Source: Chloroflexota bacterium (GTDB taxonomy: Bacteria > Chloroflexota > Dehalococcoidia > SHYB01 > JACPQI01). Taken from it: a stretch of DNA of 6,259 bases. Each line of letters begins with the position of its first letter. Position 1 is the first letter of the stretch. The DNA lies in the NCBI GenBank assembly GCA_016190545.1, contig JACPQI010000014.1, forward strand, positions 1 through 6,259. The letters run 5' to 3'. Of this stretch, positions 1-4,983 are shown piece by piece. Position numbers and translations under genes: made by a program. The notes under the pieces are model-generated. The model had not been told where the DNA came from, did not search any database, and saw only the letters and a list, made by a program, of their open reading frames with translations.

Positions 1-228
1 ATGTCCAGAACACGGAAGAACATCCGCGGGCGTTGTATTTGGCCGGGGTGTCCCGAGCCGGGCGTCTTCTTCACCGGTCGCACGGTCGGCATGGAGAAGA
101 GGTGGGGCTACGCTTGCGAGGTCCATGAGCGGGTGATCGCTGCGGAGAATATGGACCGCTATCAAGAAGAGGCTATGTTCTCGAACACGCGGACGCCGTG
201 GGGCATCGGTGCCCGCAATACTGCATAG
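1..228 (+). CDS. Small Cys/His (possible zinc-binding) protein, function unknown
   Basis: A 75-residue open frame starts with ATG at the first base of the window and ends at TAG 226-228. No upstream sequence is visible, so the ribosome site cannot be checked and the true start could lie further left. Third codon positions are mostly G or C, as in the neighbouring genes, which supports real coding. The protein has C12-x4-C17 near the start and C39-x2-H42 in the middle, a spacing compatible with one zinc site. It is basic and Trp-rich at the N-terminus and has no membrane segment or signal peptide. I do not recognise the family. A single-zinc-knuckle or ribbon protein that binds nucleic acid or protein is possible, but the metal site is inferred from spacing alone. 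It is followed by a long non-coding stretch ending in an intrinsic terminator. Confidence 0.5.
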   Translation: MSRTRKNIRGRCIWPGCPEPGVFFTGRTVGMEKRWGYACEVHERVIAAENMDRYQEEAMFSNTRTPWGIGARNTA

Positions 229-428
229 GGCTGTTACGGAATTTTCAGTCATTTTGCGCTTTTCCTAAAGGTGGTGGCCTCCGGCGATGTATAGCGCGCG
301 GTCCGGGAAGGGCCAGCGCGCACGTAAGCGGCGATTGACGAATCGCCATGGTTTGTGTCGTCAACGAGAAAGGCTCCGACTAAGTTTCGGAGCCTTTCTC
401 GTTTTATCTCTAGTACTGTTACGAGCTT
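229..428. other. Non-coding region with two hairpins and a terminator between convergent genes
   Basis: About 200 nt separate the stop of the small plus-strand gene from the stop of the minus-strand PP2C-like gene, with no credible open frame. Reading the plus strand, hairpin 1 pairs 294-304 with 310-321: six GC pairs, a bulged A at 315, then five pairs including one G-U, with a 5-nt loop at 305-309. Hairpin 2 pairs 330-336 with 341-347, seven perfect pairs around the tetraloop GACG. Hairpin 3 is the terminator at 363-403. The segment 283-288 (GGCGAT) repeats the first six bases of the 5' arm of hairpin 2, so it could pair with 342-347 instead. The region may be a structured 3' UTR or a small RNA. 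I found no convincing promoter inside it and no match to an RNA family I know. Confidence 0.5.
363..405 (+). terminator. Strong intrinsic (rho-independent) terminator
   Basis: A perfect 17-bp stem pairs 363-379 with 387-403 around the 7-nt loop 380-386 (CTAAGTT). On the plus strand it runs into TTTT (402-405) and then ATCT, the expected U-rich tail. On the minus strand the tail is only a short T pair before GACG, although an A-run lies on the other side. It should therefore act best on transcription from the left and perhaps weakly on the PP2C-like gene that stops at 429. It is by far the most stable inverted repeat in the window. Confidence 0.93.
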
Positions 429-1088
429 CTACAAGAGCGCCATAAGCAGGGCAGAAAAGCCCGGAGTCTTCTTCGCCACCAAGTACAGGCGCTGAATGGC
501 CTTGTCCGGCTCTGACGTCATAATGATGGCGAGTTCATCATTGGTGATGAGCTGGTTCAAGGAGGGCGAGGTGATGAGCAGCAAATCGCCATCTCGCATC
601 TGCTGGTGCTGAAAATGCACCTGGATATCACGCGGCGCTCCAAGCGACTCCCTGGTCTGTATTTGCTTTACGTTGTATGGCGGCAAACAGCGCTTGATGC
701 GATCGTCGCTATAGATGTAGGCCAGGCTTGGGCCGGCCTGGGCCAAATAGAGGTCCGACCCCTGCAGCGCGCCGCAGGTGACGCCGGCATACATGCGACT
801 TTCCCATTCCTTGGCGCCGTTCCTGGCCTTAAGCTGGCTGTGAGCGCTGTGCATTGCGGTGGTGAGGGCTGAAGTGACGGTGGGCCCCCCACGGCTGAAC
901 TCCTTGGCGATGGTCTGCACTAGGGAAGCCGCTACCTCCTCGTCAGCATCTCCTTCGGCCACGTCAGCCACCACACCCAACGCCGCCTTGCGCGATGCGC
1001 CCGCCTTTTCAAAAACACCTATCCAACCACTTTTCTCCACGGCCTGGCCATCGGAGATGTGGAACTGGGCGAACCATGGAGTGGCCAT
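429..1088 (-). CDS. Degenerate PP2C/PPM-fold protein (probable pseudophosphatase)
   Basis: This 219-residue protein follows the PP2C order: a first core strand VVADVAEG (39-46), the helix EEVAASLVQTI, GVTCGAL, LYLAQAGPSLAYIY (113-126), DGDLLLITSPSL (166-177) and a terminal core strand. In active PP2C enzymes these read DGMGG, GDSR, SDG and DN, and they hold the two metal ions. Here D42 survives, but the glycine after it is Val, GDSR is G119-P-S-L, SDG is S174-P175-S, and the C-terminal Asp-Asn is about G210-F211. The fold assignment is inferred from these aligned motifs. Loss of phosphatase activity is inferred from the missing ligands. I chose ATG at 1088 because an AAGGAGGT site lies 12 nt upstream (slightly far) and a promoter at 1123-1151 covers the longer TTG start at 1151. 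It is cytosolic, with no membrane segment. It is divergent from the stress-protein gene and may act as a scaffold or sensor. Confidence 0.85.
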   Translation of the reverse strand: MATPWFAQFHISDGQAVEKSGWIGVFEKAGASRKAALGVVADVAEGDADEEVAASLVQTIAKEFSRGGPTVTSALTTAMHSAHSQLKARNGAKEWESRMYAGVTCGALQGSDLYLAQAGPSLAYIYSDDRIKRCLPPYNVKQIQTRESLGAPRDIQVHFQHQQMRDGDLLLITSPSLNQLITNDELAIIMTSEPDKAIQRLYLVAKKTPGFSALLMALL

Positions 1089-1122
1089 GATGGACTCAAG
1101 ACCTCCTTCCCTACTCCTTTCA

Positions 1123-1151
1123 ATCTTAGAAAGCATCGCTACGTGAGTCAA
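1123..1151 (-). promoter_or_regulatory. Sigma-70 type promoter for the PP2C-like gene
   Basis: On the minus strand the -35 box TTGACT (1151-1146, 5/6 match) is followed by a 17-bp spacer and the -10 box TAAGAT (1128-1123, 4/6). Transcription would start near 1116, just before the AAGGAGGT ribosome site at about 1101-1109 and the ATG at 1088. The TTG of the -35 box also happens to open the reading frame at 1151, which could mislead a gene caller. Confidence 0.75.
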
Positions 1152-1167
1152 TACATTTCAGCGTTCC

Positions 1168-1196
1168 TTGACACTCCTTATGAGCACTTTTACAAT
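1168..1196 (+). promoter_or_regulatory. Sigma-70 type promoter for the stress protein/aldolase operon
   Basis: The -35 box TTGACA (1168-1173) is a perfect consensus, the spacer is exactly 17 bp, and the -10 box TACAAT (1191-1196) matches 5/6. Transcription should start near 1203, giving a leader of about 38 nt before ATG 1241. It is the strongest promoter signal in the window. It faces away from the PP2C-like promoter, with only 16 bp between the two -35 boxes, so one bound protein could affect both. Confidence 0.88.
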
Positions 1197-1240
1197 GACT
1201 GTGGCATGGCGGCGCATGTTTGTGGCAAAGGGAGTGATTG

Positions 1241-1711
1241 ATGTTCAAACGCGTTCTGGTCCCTCTGGATGGCTCGGAATTGGCAGAGACGGCCCTTCCC
1301 TACGCAGTTGAACTGGTCAAGACCTTCAAGGGAGAGTTGTTCCTGTTACAGGCGACAGCGCGTGACATCGATATCGTCAAGGTGAGCGCAGGCGGCATGG
1401 ACGCTGCGCTCGGCGTTGCGATCAGTGCGGAGGAGGCGCTGAGGGCTGCCGATGAACTTCGGATGGAGGCCCGCCGCTACCTCGACCAAGCCCAAAAGCG
1501 GCTGGCTGCTCAGGGGATTGCTGTACATAGCGAAGTCGTCGCGGGAGACCCAGCACAGGCCATCGCGGAATTTTCGCGCGCCAACCGGATCGACCTGGTC
1601 ATCATGTGCACCCACGGGCGCGGCGGGCTGAAGCGGCTGGTGCTGGGCAGCGTGGCCGACAAGGTGATGCGGGACCCTGCCACACCGGTGCTGGTGGTCC
1701 AACCCAAGTAG
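1241..1711 (+). CDS. Universal stress protein (UspA family), ATP-binding type
   Basis: The 156-residue protein has the single-domain Usp layout: first strand FKRVLVPLDGSE with the conserved Asp at residue 10, a variable middle (residues 45-85), then IDLVIMCTHGRGG, L-x2-LVLGSVADKVMR and a closing TPVLVVQP strand. The ATP-binding signature of the family is G-x2-G-x9-G-S/T. Here the last parts are intact (G126, then nine residues, then G136-S137), but the first Gly is C123. Length is usual for the family. Usp proteins are cytosolic dimers induced by starvation or stress, and the exact role here is unknown. ATG 1241 is preferred over TTG 1238 because AAAGGGAG (1227-1234) lies 6 nt upstream. The consensus promoter at 1168-1196 drives it, and the aldolase gene follows after 6 nt. 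Confidence 0.95.
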   Translation: MFKRVLVPLDGSELAETALPYAVELVKTFKGELFLLQATARDIDIVKVSAGGMDAALGVAISAEEALRAADELRMEARRYLDQAQKRLAAQGIAVHSEVVAGDPAQAIAEFSRANRIDLVIMCTHGRGGLKRLVLGSVADKVMRDPATPVLVVQPK

Positions 1712-1717
1712 AGCGCG

Positions 1718-2362
1718 ATGGGGTCCACAGAAGCGGTATTGGAACAGATCCGGCGGGAGAAGGCCGTCGCTGTTATCCGTACACCGACGGCGGCGCAGGC
1801 CATCGGTGCGGCGCAGGCTCTCGTGGACGGCGGGTTCTCCTTGGTGGAGATTACATTGGCCGTTCCAGACGCGATCAGCGTCATCAGGCAGGTCGTGGCT
1901 CAGACGGGCGAGCGAGGCCTGGTGGGTGCGGGGACCGTGACGACGGCGGCGCAGGCCGAGGCGGTGATTGAAGCAGGGGCGAGCTTCGTCGTATCACCTA
2001 TCAAGAGTCTAGAAGTGGTAGAGGTGTGTAAGCGGGCCGGGCGCGTGTGCGCCATCACTGGCGCTACTACCACAGAGATGTATGAGGCCCACCACGCGGG
2101 GGCTGATCTCATTAAAGTCTTTCCGGCGGACACCCTTGGCGGGCCGACGCTCATCAAAGAGGTCCTGGGCCCGCTGCCGTACCTGCGGCTCATGCCCTCC
2201 GGCGGGGTGGGACAGTCCAACGCCCACGACTACCTGCGAGCGGGCGCCTTCAGCCTCTTCGTAGCCGGCGAGGTGCTGCCACCCGAGTTGCTCGCCCGCG
2301 GCGACTTCGCCGGTATCCGGCGTCGCGCCGAGGCCTTCCTGCGCGTCTTGGCCAAAGCCTAG
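1718..2362 (+). CDS. eda: KDPG/KHG aldolase (2-dehydro-3-deoxyphosphogluconate aldolase)
   Basis: The 214-residue protein is a class I (Schiff-base) aldolase of the KDPG/KHG family. These enzymes cleave 2-keto-3-deoxy-6-phosphogluconate to pyruvate and glyceraldehyde 3-phosphate (Entner-Doudoroff pathway) or 4-hydroxy-2-oxoglutarate to pyruvate and glyoxylate. Visible marks are VIR (19-21), catalytic E44 in LVEITL, GAGTV (70-74), Schiff-base K133 in LIKVFPA, and the phosphate-binding PSGG (160-163). Length is typical. The position of the substrate-binding Arg of the E. coli enzyme (its TLR) is A48, in an AVPDA context like the TVPDA form I recall from Thermotoga, so substrate choice among KDPG-like acids is open. 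It starts 6 nt after the stress-protein stop with no clear ribosome site, so coupled translation from the upstream promoter is likely. A 17-bp repeat lies inside the gene (1785-1801 and 1941-1957). Confidence 0.93.
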   Translation: MGSTEAVLEQIRREKAVAVIRTPTAAQAIGAAQALVDGGFSLVEITLAVPDAISVIRQVVAQTGERGLVGAGTVTTAAQAEAVIEAGASFVVSPIKSLEVVEVCKRAGRVCAITGATTTEMYEAHHAGADLIKVFPADTLGGPTLIKEVLGPLPYLRLMPSGGVGQSNAHDYLRAGAFSLFVAGEVLPPELLARGDFAGIRRRAEAFLRVLAKA

Positions 2363-2368
2363 GCGCGG

Positions 2369-2572
2369 CTAGAAGCTCTTGCGCAGCTCCTTGACCATAA
2401 AGAACTCAGGGGACACATCCACTTTATAAAGAAAGTAGCTCTCTTTCCCCAGCAACGTCGCCTGCGTGGCGTGTCGCGAGACGATAACACCTTGCTTGCC
2501 CTGGTCCTCGCCAGTGAGAATAGTGACCTTGTCTCCCTCTTTGAACTCAGAGCCCGCTGCGCCGGTCGTCAT
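2369..2572 (-). CDS. Small KOW-motif protein
   Basis: This is a 67-residue protein whose residues 10-33 (FKEGDKVTILTGEDQGKQGV plus IVSR) match the KOW motif of ribosomal protein L24, NusG and Spt5: a GDKV strand, a turn with G21 and G25, and a conserved Gly (G28) before a hydrophobic strand. KOW motifs usually bind RNA or ribosomal or transcription partners. The remaining 34 residues look like two more strands and a short basic end. It is too short for L24 (about 100 residues) and lacks the NGN domain of NusG. ATG 2572 has GAGGTGG close upstream. It lies 91 nt behind the dUTPase-like gene on the same strand, and its stop is 6 nt from that of the convergent aldolase gene. The specific function is unknown. 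A translation or RNA-associated accessory role is inference. Confidence 0.8.
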   Translation of the reverse strand: MTTGAAGSEFKEGDKVTILTGEDQGKQGVIVSRHATQATLLGKESYFLYKVDVSPEFFMVKELRKSF

Positions 2573-2663
2573 TGTTCCACCTCACTGAGGATAGGTAAGA
2601 CTCACGCAGTAACCACTTCGTCTGCACTATGATGCCACAACACGGAAAGAAAAGAAACGGGGG
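2573..2663 (-). other. Intergenic spacer with pyrimidine tract and SD-overlapping palindrome
   Basis: In minus-strand sense, the 20 nt after the dUTPase stop (2663-2644) are pyrimidines except for one G, with no hairpin before them. Close to the KOW gene start lies an 11-bp palindrome, CCTCA-C-TGAGG on the plus strand (2580-2590), whose end forms part of the GAGG ribosome site. I saw no convincing -35/-10 pair, so the KOW gene may be read from the upstream operon. Confidence 0.4.
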
Positions 2664-3197
2664 CTAGAGGTTTTCCCGCTGGTAACGGCCCTGGTAGCCG
2701 CGCTCCGCTGGACGGTCCAGAGTGAAAAACACCATCTGAGCGATGCGCGCGCCCAGCGCGACATGAAAGCCGGAGGTGTTATACACTACCAGGAGCGCCT
2801 GGGAACGTCCGCTGTAGCCCGCATCCCACACGGCGTTGTGGAGCGCCACGCCGCACCGCAGCAGACTAGACCGGGGGCGGGCAAACGCCATCATGTCCTT
2901 CGGCACGTTGACGATCTCTGCGAAGGTGACCAGGTACGGACCGGGAGGCAGGTCGAAATACCCTTCAGCGTCTGGCGCCAAGGGCTGGGTCTCCGGTAAC
3001 CGTCGCTCCTGGTTCGTCAGGCCGATGCGCCCGCCGCCCGCGTAGCGTACCACGGCGCCCAATCGCACATCGATGCCCTGGGGCTGGAGCTGAGTCTCCA
3101 GGTCGGCCAGGCCTTCCATAAGAGGAGGGTCGGCGCTGAGCAGGTCGCGGAGCGTCCGTTTGCTGAGGACGCCAGGACGCATCAAAGGTTGCGACAT
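2664..3197 (-). CDS. dUTPase-like protein of the dCTP deaminase/dUTPase superfamily
   Basis: The 177-residue protein has the superfamily core: QPQGIDVRLG (38-47), a FDLPPGPYLV strand (81-90), ARPRSSLLRCG (106-116), NAVWDAGYSGRSQALLVVYN (121-140), ALGARIAQMVFF (147-158) and a C-terminal GYQGRYQ (168-173), which resembles the lid of Dcd-type enzymes. R114 and D125 sit at conserved active-site positions. dCTP deaminases carry a catalytic Glu in the strand after the Asp (VLEFYN in E. coli). Here that strand is LLVVYN, with Val near 137. The expected reaction is therefore dUTP to dUMP plus pyrophosphate rather than deamination, which matches my memory of archaeal Dcd-like dUTPases. I chose ATG 3197, with AGGG 8 nt upstream. 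A longer frame from 3302 would overlap the thiolase-like gene by about 100 nt and adds a low-complexity, non-homologous N-terminus. The thiolase-like stop is 4 nt upstream, so the two genes are likely co-transcribed. Confidence 0.87.
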   Translation of the reverse strand: MSQPLMRPGVLSKRTLRDLLSADPPLMEGLADLETQLQPQGIDVRLGAVVRYAGGGRIGLTNQERRLPETQPLAPDAEGYFDLPPGPYLVTFAEIVNVPKDMMAFARPRSSLLRCGVALHNAVWDAGYSGRSQALLVVYNTSGFHVALGARIAQMVFFTLDRPAERGYQGRYQRENL

Positions 3198-3201
3198 AAC
3201 C

Positions 3202-4398
3202 TTAGCCCTGCCTAAGGACGACAACGCCACCGTTGGCCAGGCCGCCGCCGGACATGACCGCGACGCGGGCGTCCTCAACCTGCCGGACGCCGCACTGGCC
3301 ACGAAGTTGCAGTACTGCTTCGTTGAAGAGGCCCATGCCCATGAGCCGTCCTTCTGAAAGCTGCCCGCCGCTGGTATTCACCGGCAATTCACCGCCGATC
3401 GCTATACGGCCGTCCTGAATGAACTCATGGCCTTCATCCTTCTTACATAGGCCAAGCGCCTCGAGCCAAAGCGGGACAAAGAAGCTGAAGCCATCGTAGA
3501 GTTGGGCCACATCCACATCTTGCGGAGAAAGACCGGCACGGGCCCAGATTCTATCGCCGAAGGCGCCGCCGCCGTGCTTGCCAAAGTCGTACCATTGCTC
3601 CCACAGCGATTTGCCGCCGGTGCCCAGCGTGGCGGCACTGATGTAGACTGGCGGATGCGGCAGGTCGCGAGCCCGCTCCGCCGGGACGAGCACCGCCGCT
3701 CCCGCTCCATCGATGGGCAGGTCACAGTCCAGAAGACGGAGTGGCTCGCAGATGAAGCGCGAGGCGAGGTAATCGTCCACGGTGATGGGGGTGCGCATCA
3801 CGGCCCGCTCGTTGAGGCTGGCGTGCTTGCGGAAGGTGATGGGCACCGCGGCCATCTGCTCGGGAGTCACACCGTTCTTTTCCATATAGAGCCGCATCCA
3901 GGGCGCGGACAGGGCAGGGATTGTGGAGGCGCCATAGGACAGGCGGAACTGCTCCTCAGCGAAAGTGTAGCCGTAGCCCTTGGCTTTGGCGGTTATGCCG
4001 CGGACGATTTGCTGCGCCCGCTGAGCCTCCGCCGGTGGCAGGCCGTGGGGGCGGGGCCGCACGATGGTGCGCACGACGAGGGCGGCGTTGCACATGCCGG
4101 CGGCCACCGCCAGCGCTGCATCGATGATAGTAGGCATAGCCCCTGGGCCGAACTCGCAGTTGTAGAACCAGGTGACGCCGTCAAGCCCTACTCCTTCTAT
4201 GAGATCGAAGACCTGGGGCGGGTACATTGTCGCCAGCCCATCGATATCCGGGGCCTTCAGGCCGGCGTCACGAATAGCGTTGACGCCCGCCTCCACACCC
4301 AGGGCTGTGAGGCCCAGTCCGGCGTCGCGGTCCAGGCGGCTGAACCCCACGCCCGCGACAGCCACTTTATCGCGGAAGCTGTCTTTACGGGCGGCCAC
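3202..4398 (-). CDS. Thiolase-like protein (SCP2-thiolase/lipid-transfer type), DUF35 partner
   Basis: The 398-residue protein has the thiolase double fold: VAVAGVGFSRL (12-22), LGVEAGVNAIRDAGL (33-47), an IIDAALAVAAG helix (91-101), CDLPIDGAGAAVLVP (225-239) and a C-terminal half with VDVAQLYDGFSF (295-306), VNTSGGQLSEGR (340-351), LFNEAVLQLRG (358-368) and VMSGGGL (381-387). C81 in YNCEFGPG is the likely counterpart of the nucleophilic Cys, but the alignment is uncertain. The GHP box of true thiolases is replaced by NTSGGQLSEG, as in non-classical Ltp-type members. Such proteins may be thiolases, acyltransferases or retro-aldolases acting on acyl-CoA carbon-carbon bonds, commonly with a DUF35 protein. 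The GTG start at 4398 has AGGAGG 6 nt upstream and overlaps the end of the DUF35 gene by 14 nt, indicating coupled translation and probably a complex. The substrate cannot be read from sequence. Confidence 0.92.
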   Translation of the reverse strand: MAARKDSFRDKVAVAGVGFSRLDRDAGLGLTALGVEAGVNAIRDAGLKAPDIDGLATMYPPQVFDLIEGVGLDGVTWFYNCEFGPGAMPTIIDAALAVAAGMCNAALVVRTIVRPRPHGLPPAEAQRAQQIVRGITAKAKGYGYTFAEEQFRLSYGASTIPALSAPWMRLYMEKNGVTPEQMAAVPITFRKHASLNERAVMRTPITVDDYLASRFICEPLRLLDCDLPIDGAGAAVLVPAERARDLPHPPVYISAATLGTGGKSLWEQWYDFGKHGGGAFGDRIWARAGLSPQDVDVAQLYDGFSFFVPLWLEALGLCKKDEGHEFIQDGRIAIGGELPVNTSGGQLSEGRLMGMGLFNEAVLQLRGQCGVRQVEDARVAVMSGGGLANGGVVVLRQG

Positions 4399-4873
4399 TG
4401 CGCGCCTCCTGCGACTGCCTGGGCTGGAACTGGGGGAGCATCACTCCCTCTGCTATCTCTTCAAAGGTGGCTTCCACAAGCATTGCGATAGACACCTGCT
4501 CCGGCGGGCAGTTGACGATATTCGTCAGCAGGTGGAGGCCCGACTGCTCCTCCAACTCGACGATGGCGCAGACGTAAGGGGGGTAGATGCCAGGCTCCAG
4601 GATGTGGTGTACAATGCAGAAGGTCTGAACGACACCACGCCCGCTGACCCACACCCCCTTCACATTGAAGGAGTAGCAGCGCGGGCACTGCGGGCGGGGA
4701 AGGTGAATGTAGTACCGACAGTCTTGGCACTGCTTGATGACAAGCTCTCGCCGCTTGGCGCCTTCCCAATACTCCTGACTATCGCTATCGGTGACTGGCA
4801 CTGGGCGGAGTGACTCAAACACTACTCGTCTTGCTCCATGAGAAGTCCAGCAGACACTATACATCCAGGACAC
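4385..4873 (-). CDS. DUF35 OB-fold protein with rubredoxin-like zinc ribbon
   Basis: The 162-residue protein shows the two-part DUF35 layout: an N-terminal helix (EYWEGAKRRELVIKQC), a zinc ribbon with C49-x2-C52 and C63-x2-C66 (CQDC, CPRC), then an OB fold from about residue 73 (GVWVSGRGVVQTFCIVHH) to about 145. The C-terminal MLPQF (145-149) is also typical. Family members bind thiolase-like partners and channel acyl-CoA (archaeal HMG-CoA synthase/thiolase complex, ChsH2-Ltp2 of steroid side-chain cleavage, PhlB of diacetylphloroglucinol synthesis). The immediately downstream, overlapping gene is such a partner. GTG 4873 has GGAG 5 nt upstream. ATG 4864 has the same site 14 nt away, and GTG 4822 would give a start closer to the usual family N-terminus, so the first 17 residues are uncertain. 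It is first in the visible minus-strand run. Confidence 0.9.
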   Translation of the reverse strand: MSWMYSVCWTSHGARRVVFESLRPVPVTDSDSQEYWEGAKRRELVIKQCQDCRYYIHLPRPQCPRCYSFNVKGVWVSGRGVVQTFCIVHHILEPGIYPPYVCAIVELEEQSGLHLLTNIVNCPPEQVSIAMLVEATFEEIAEGVMLPQFQPRQSQEARSGRP

Positions 4874-4983
4874 CGAGGCTCCAACCCTGAGAACCCGGCA
4901 CTATTGCAATGATGCTTTGCAGACGATATGTAATCAGGGACAAGTCCCAAAAGAGGGCGAAATACAGGGCGAGGTAGGAAACG
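4874..4983. promoter_or_regulatory. Divergent control region between DUF35 and VOC genes
   Basis: The 110 nt between two divergent starts hold two small inverted repeats: TGCAA-N7-TTGCA (4905-4921) and GGGAC-AA-GTCCC (4937-4948). For the VOC gene a possible -10 box TGTAAT (4929-4934, 5/6) follows TTGCAA (4904-4909) at a long 19-bp spacing, so the promoter call is weak. If it is right, transcription would start near 4941, inside the second palindrome. No convincing promoter was seen for the DUF35 gene. The repeats are short and could be chance. Confidence 0.35.

Noticed and set aside
281..330. Resemblance of GGTCCGGGAAGG to the SRP RNA signature GGTCCGGAAGGAAGCAGCC
   Set aside because: The AAGCAGCC part and the bulged helix of SRP RNA are missing; the match is a local coincidence in a GC-rich hairpin.
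231..423. 8-bp direct repeat CTGTTACG (231-238 and 416-423) flanking the non-coding stretch, as possible insertion-site duplication
   Set aside because: There is no terminal inverted repeat or transposase between the copies, and an 8-mer repeat over 190 nt is weak evidence.
1089..1151. Longer N-terminus of the PP2C-like protein from TTG at 1151
   Set aside because: The TTG is part of a good -35 box, no ribosome site precedes it, and a full AAGGAGGT lies before the ATG at 1088.
1168..1190. CIRCE-like heat-shock operator over the stress-protein promoter
   Set aside because: CACTC...GAGCAC superficially recalls the CIRCE halves, but only three bases pair and the spacer is 5 nt rather than 9.
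3198..3302. 35-residue N-terminal extension of the dUTPase-like protein
   Set aside because: It lies within the end of the thiolase-like gene, is Ala/Ser/Arg/Pro-rich, and is not part of the superfamily domain. ATG 3197 fits the operon spacing.
3502..4491. Long plus-strand open frame of 329 codons opposite the thiolase-like gene
   Set aside because: It is fully antisense to a well-supported gene and reads as low-complexity His/Gly/Arg-rich protein without domains. Long shadow frames are common opposite GC-rich genes.
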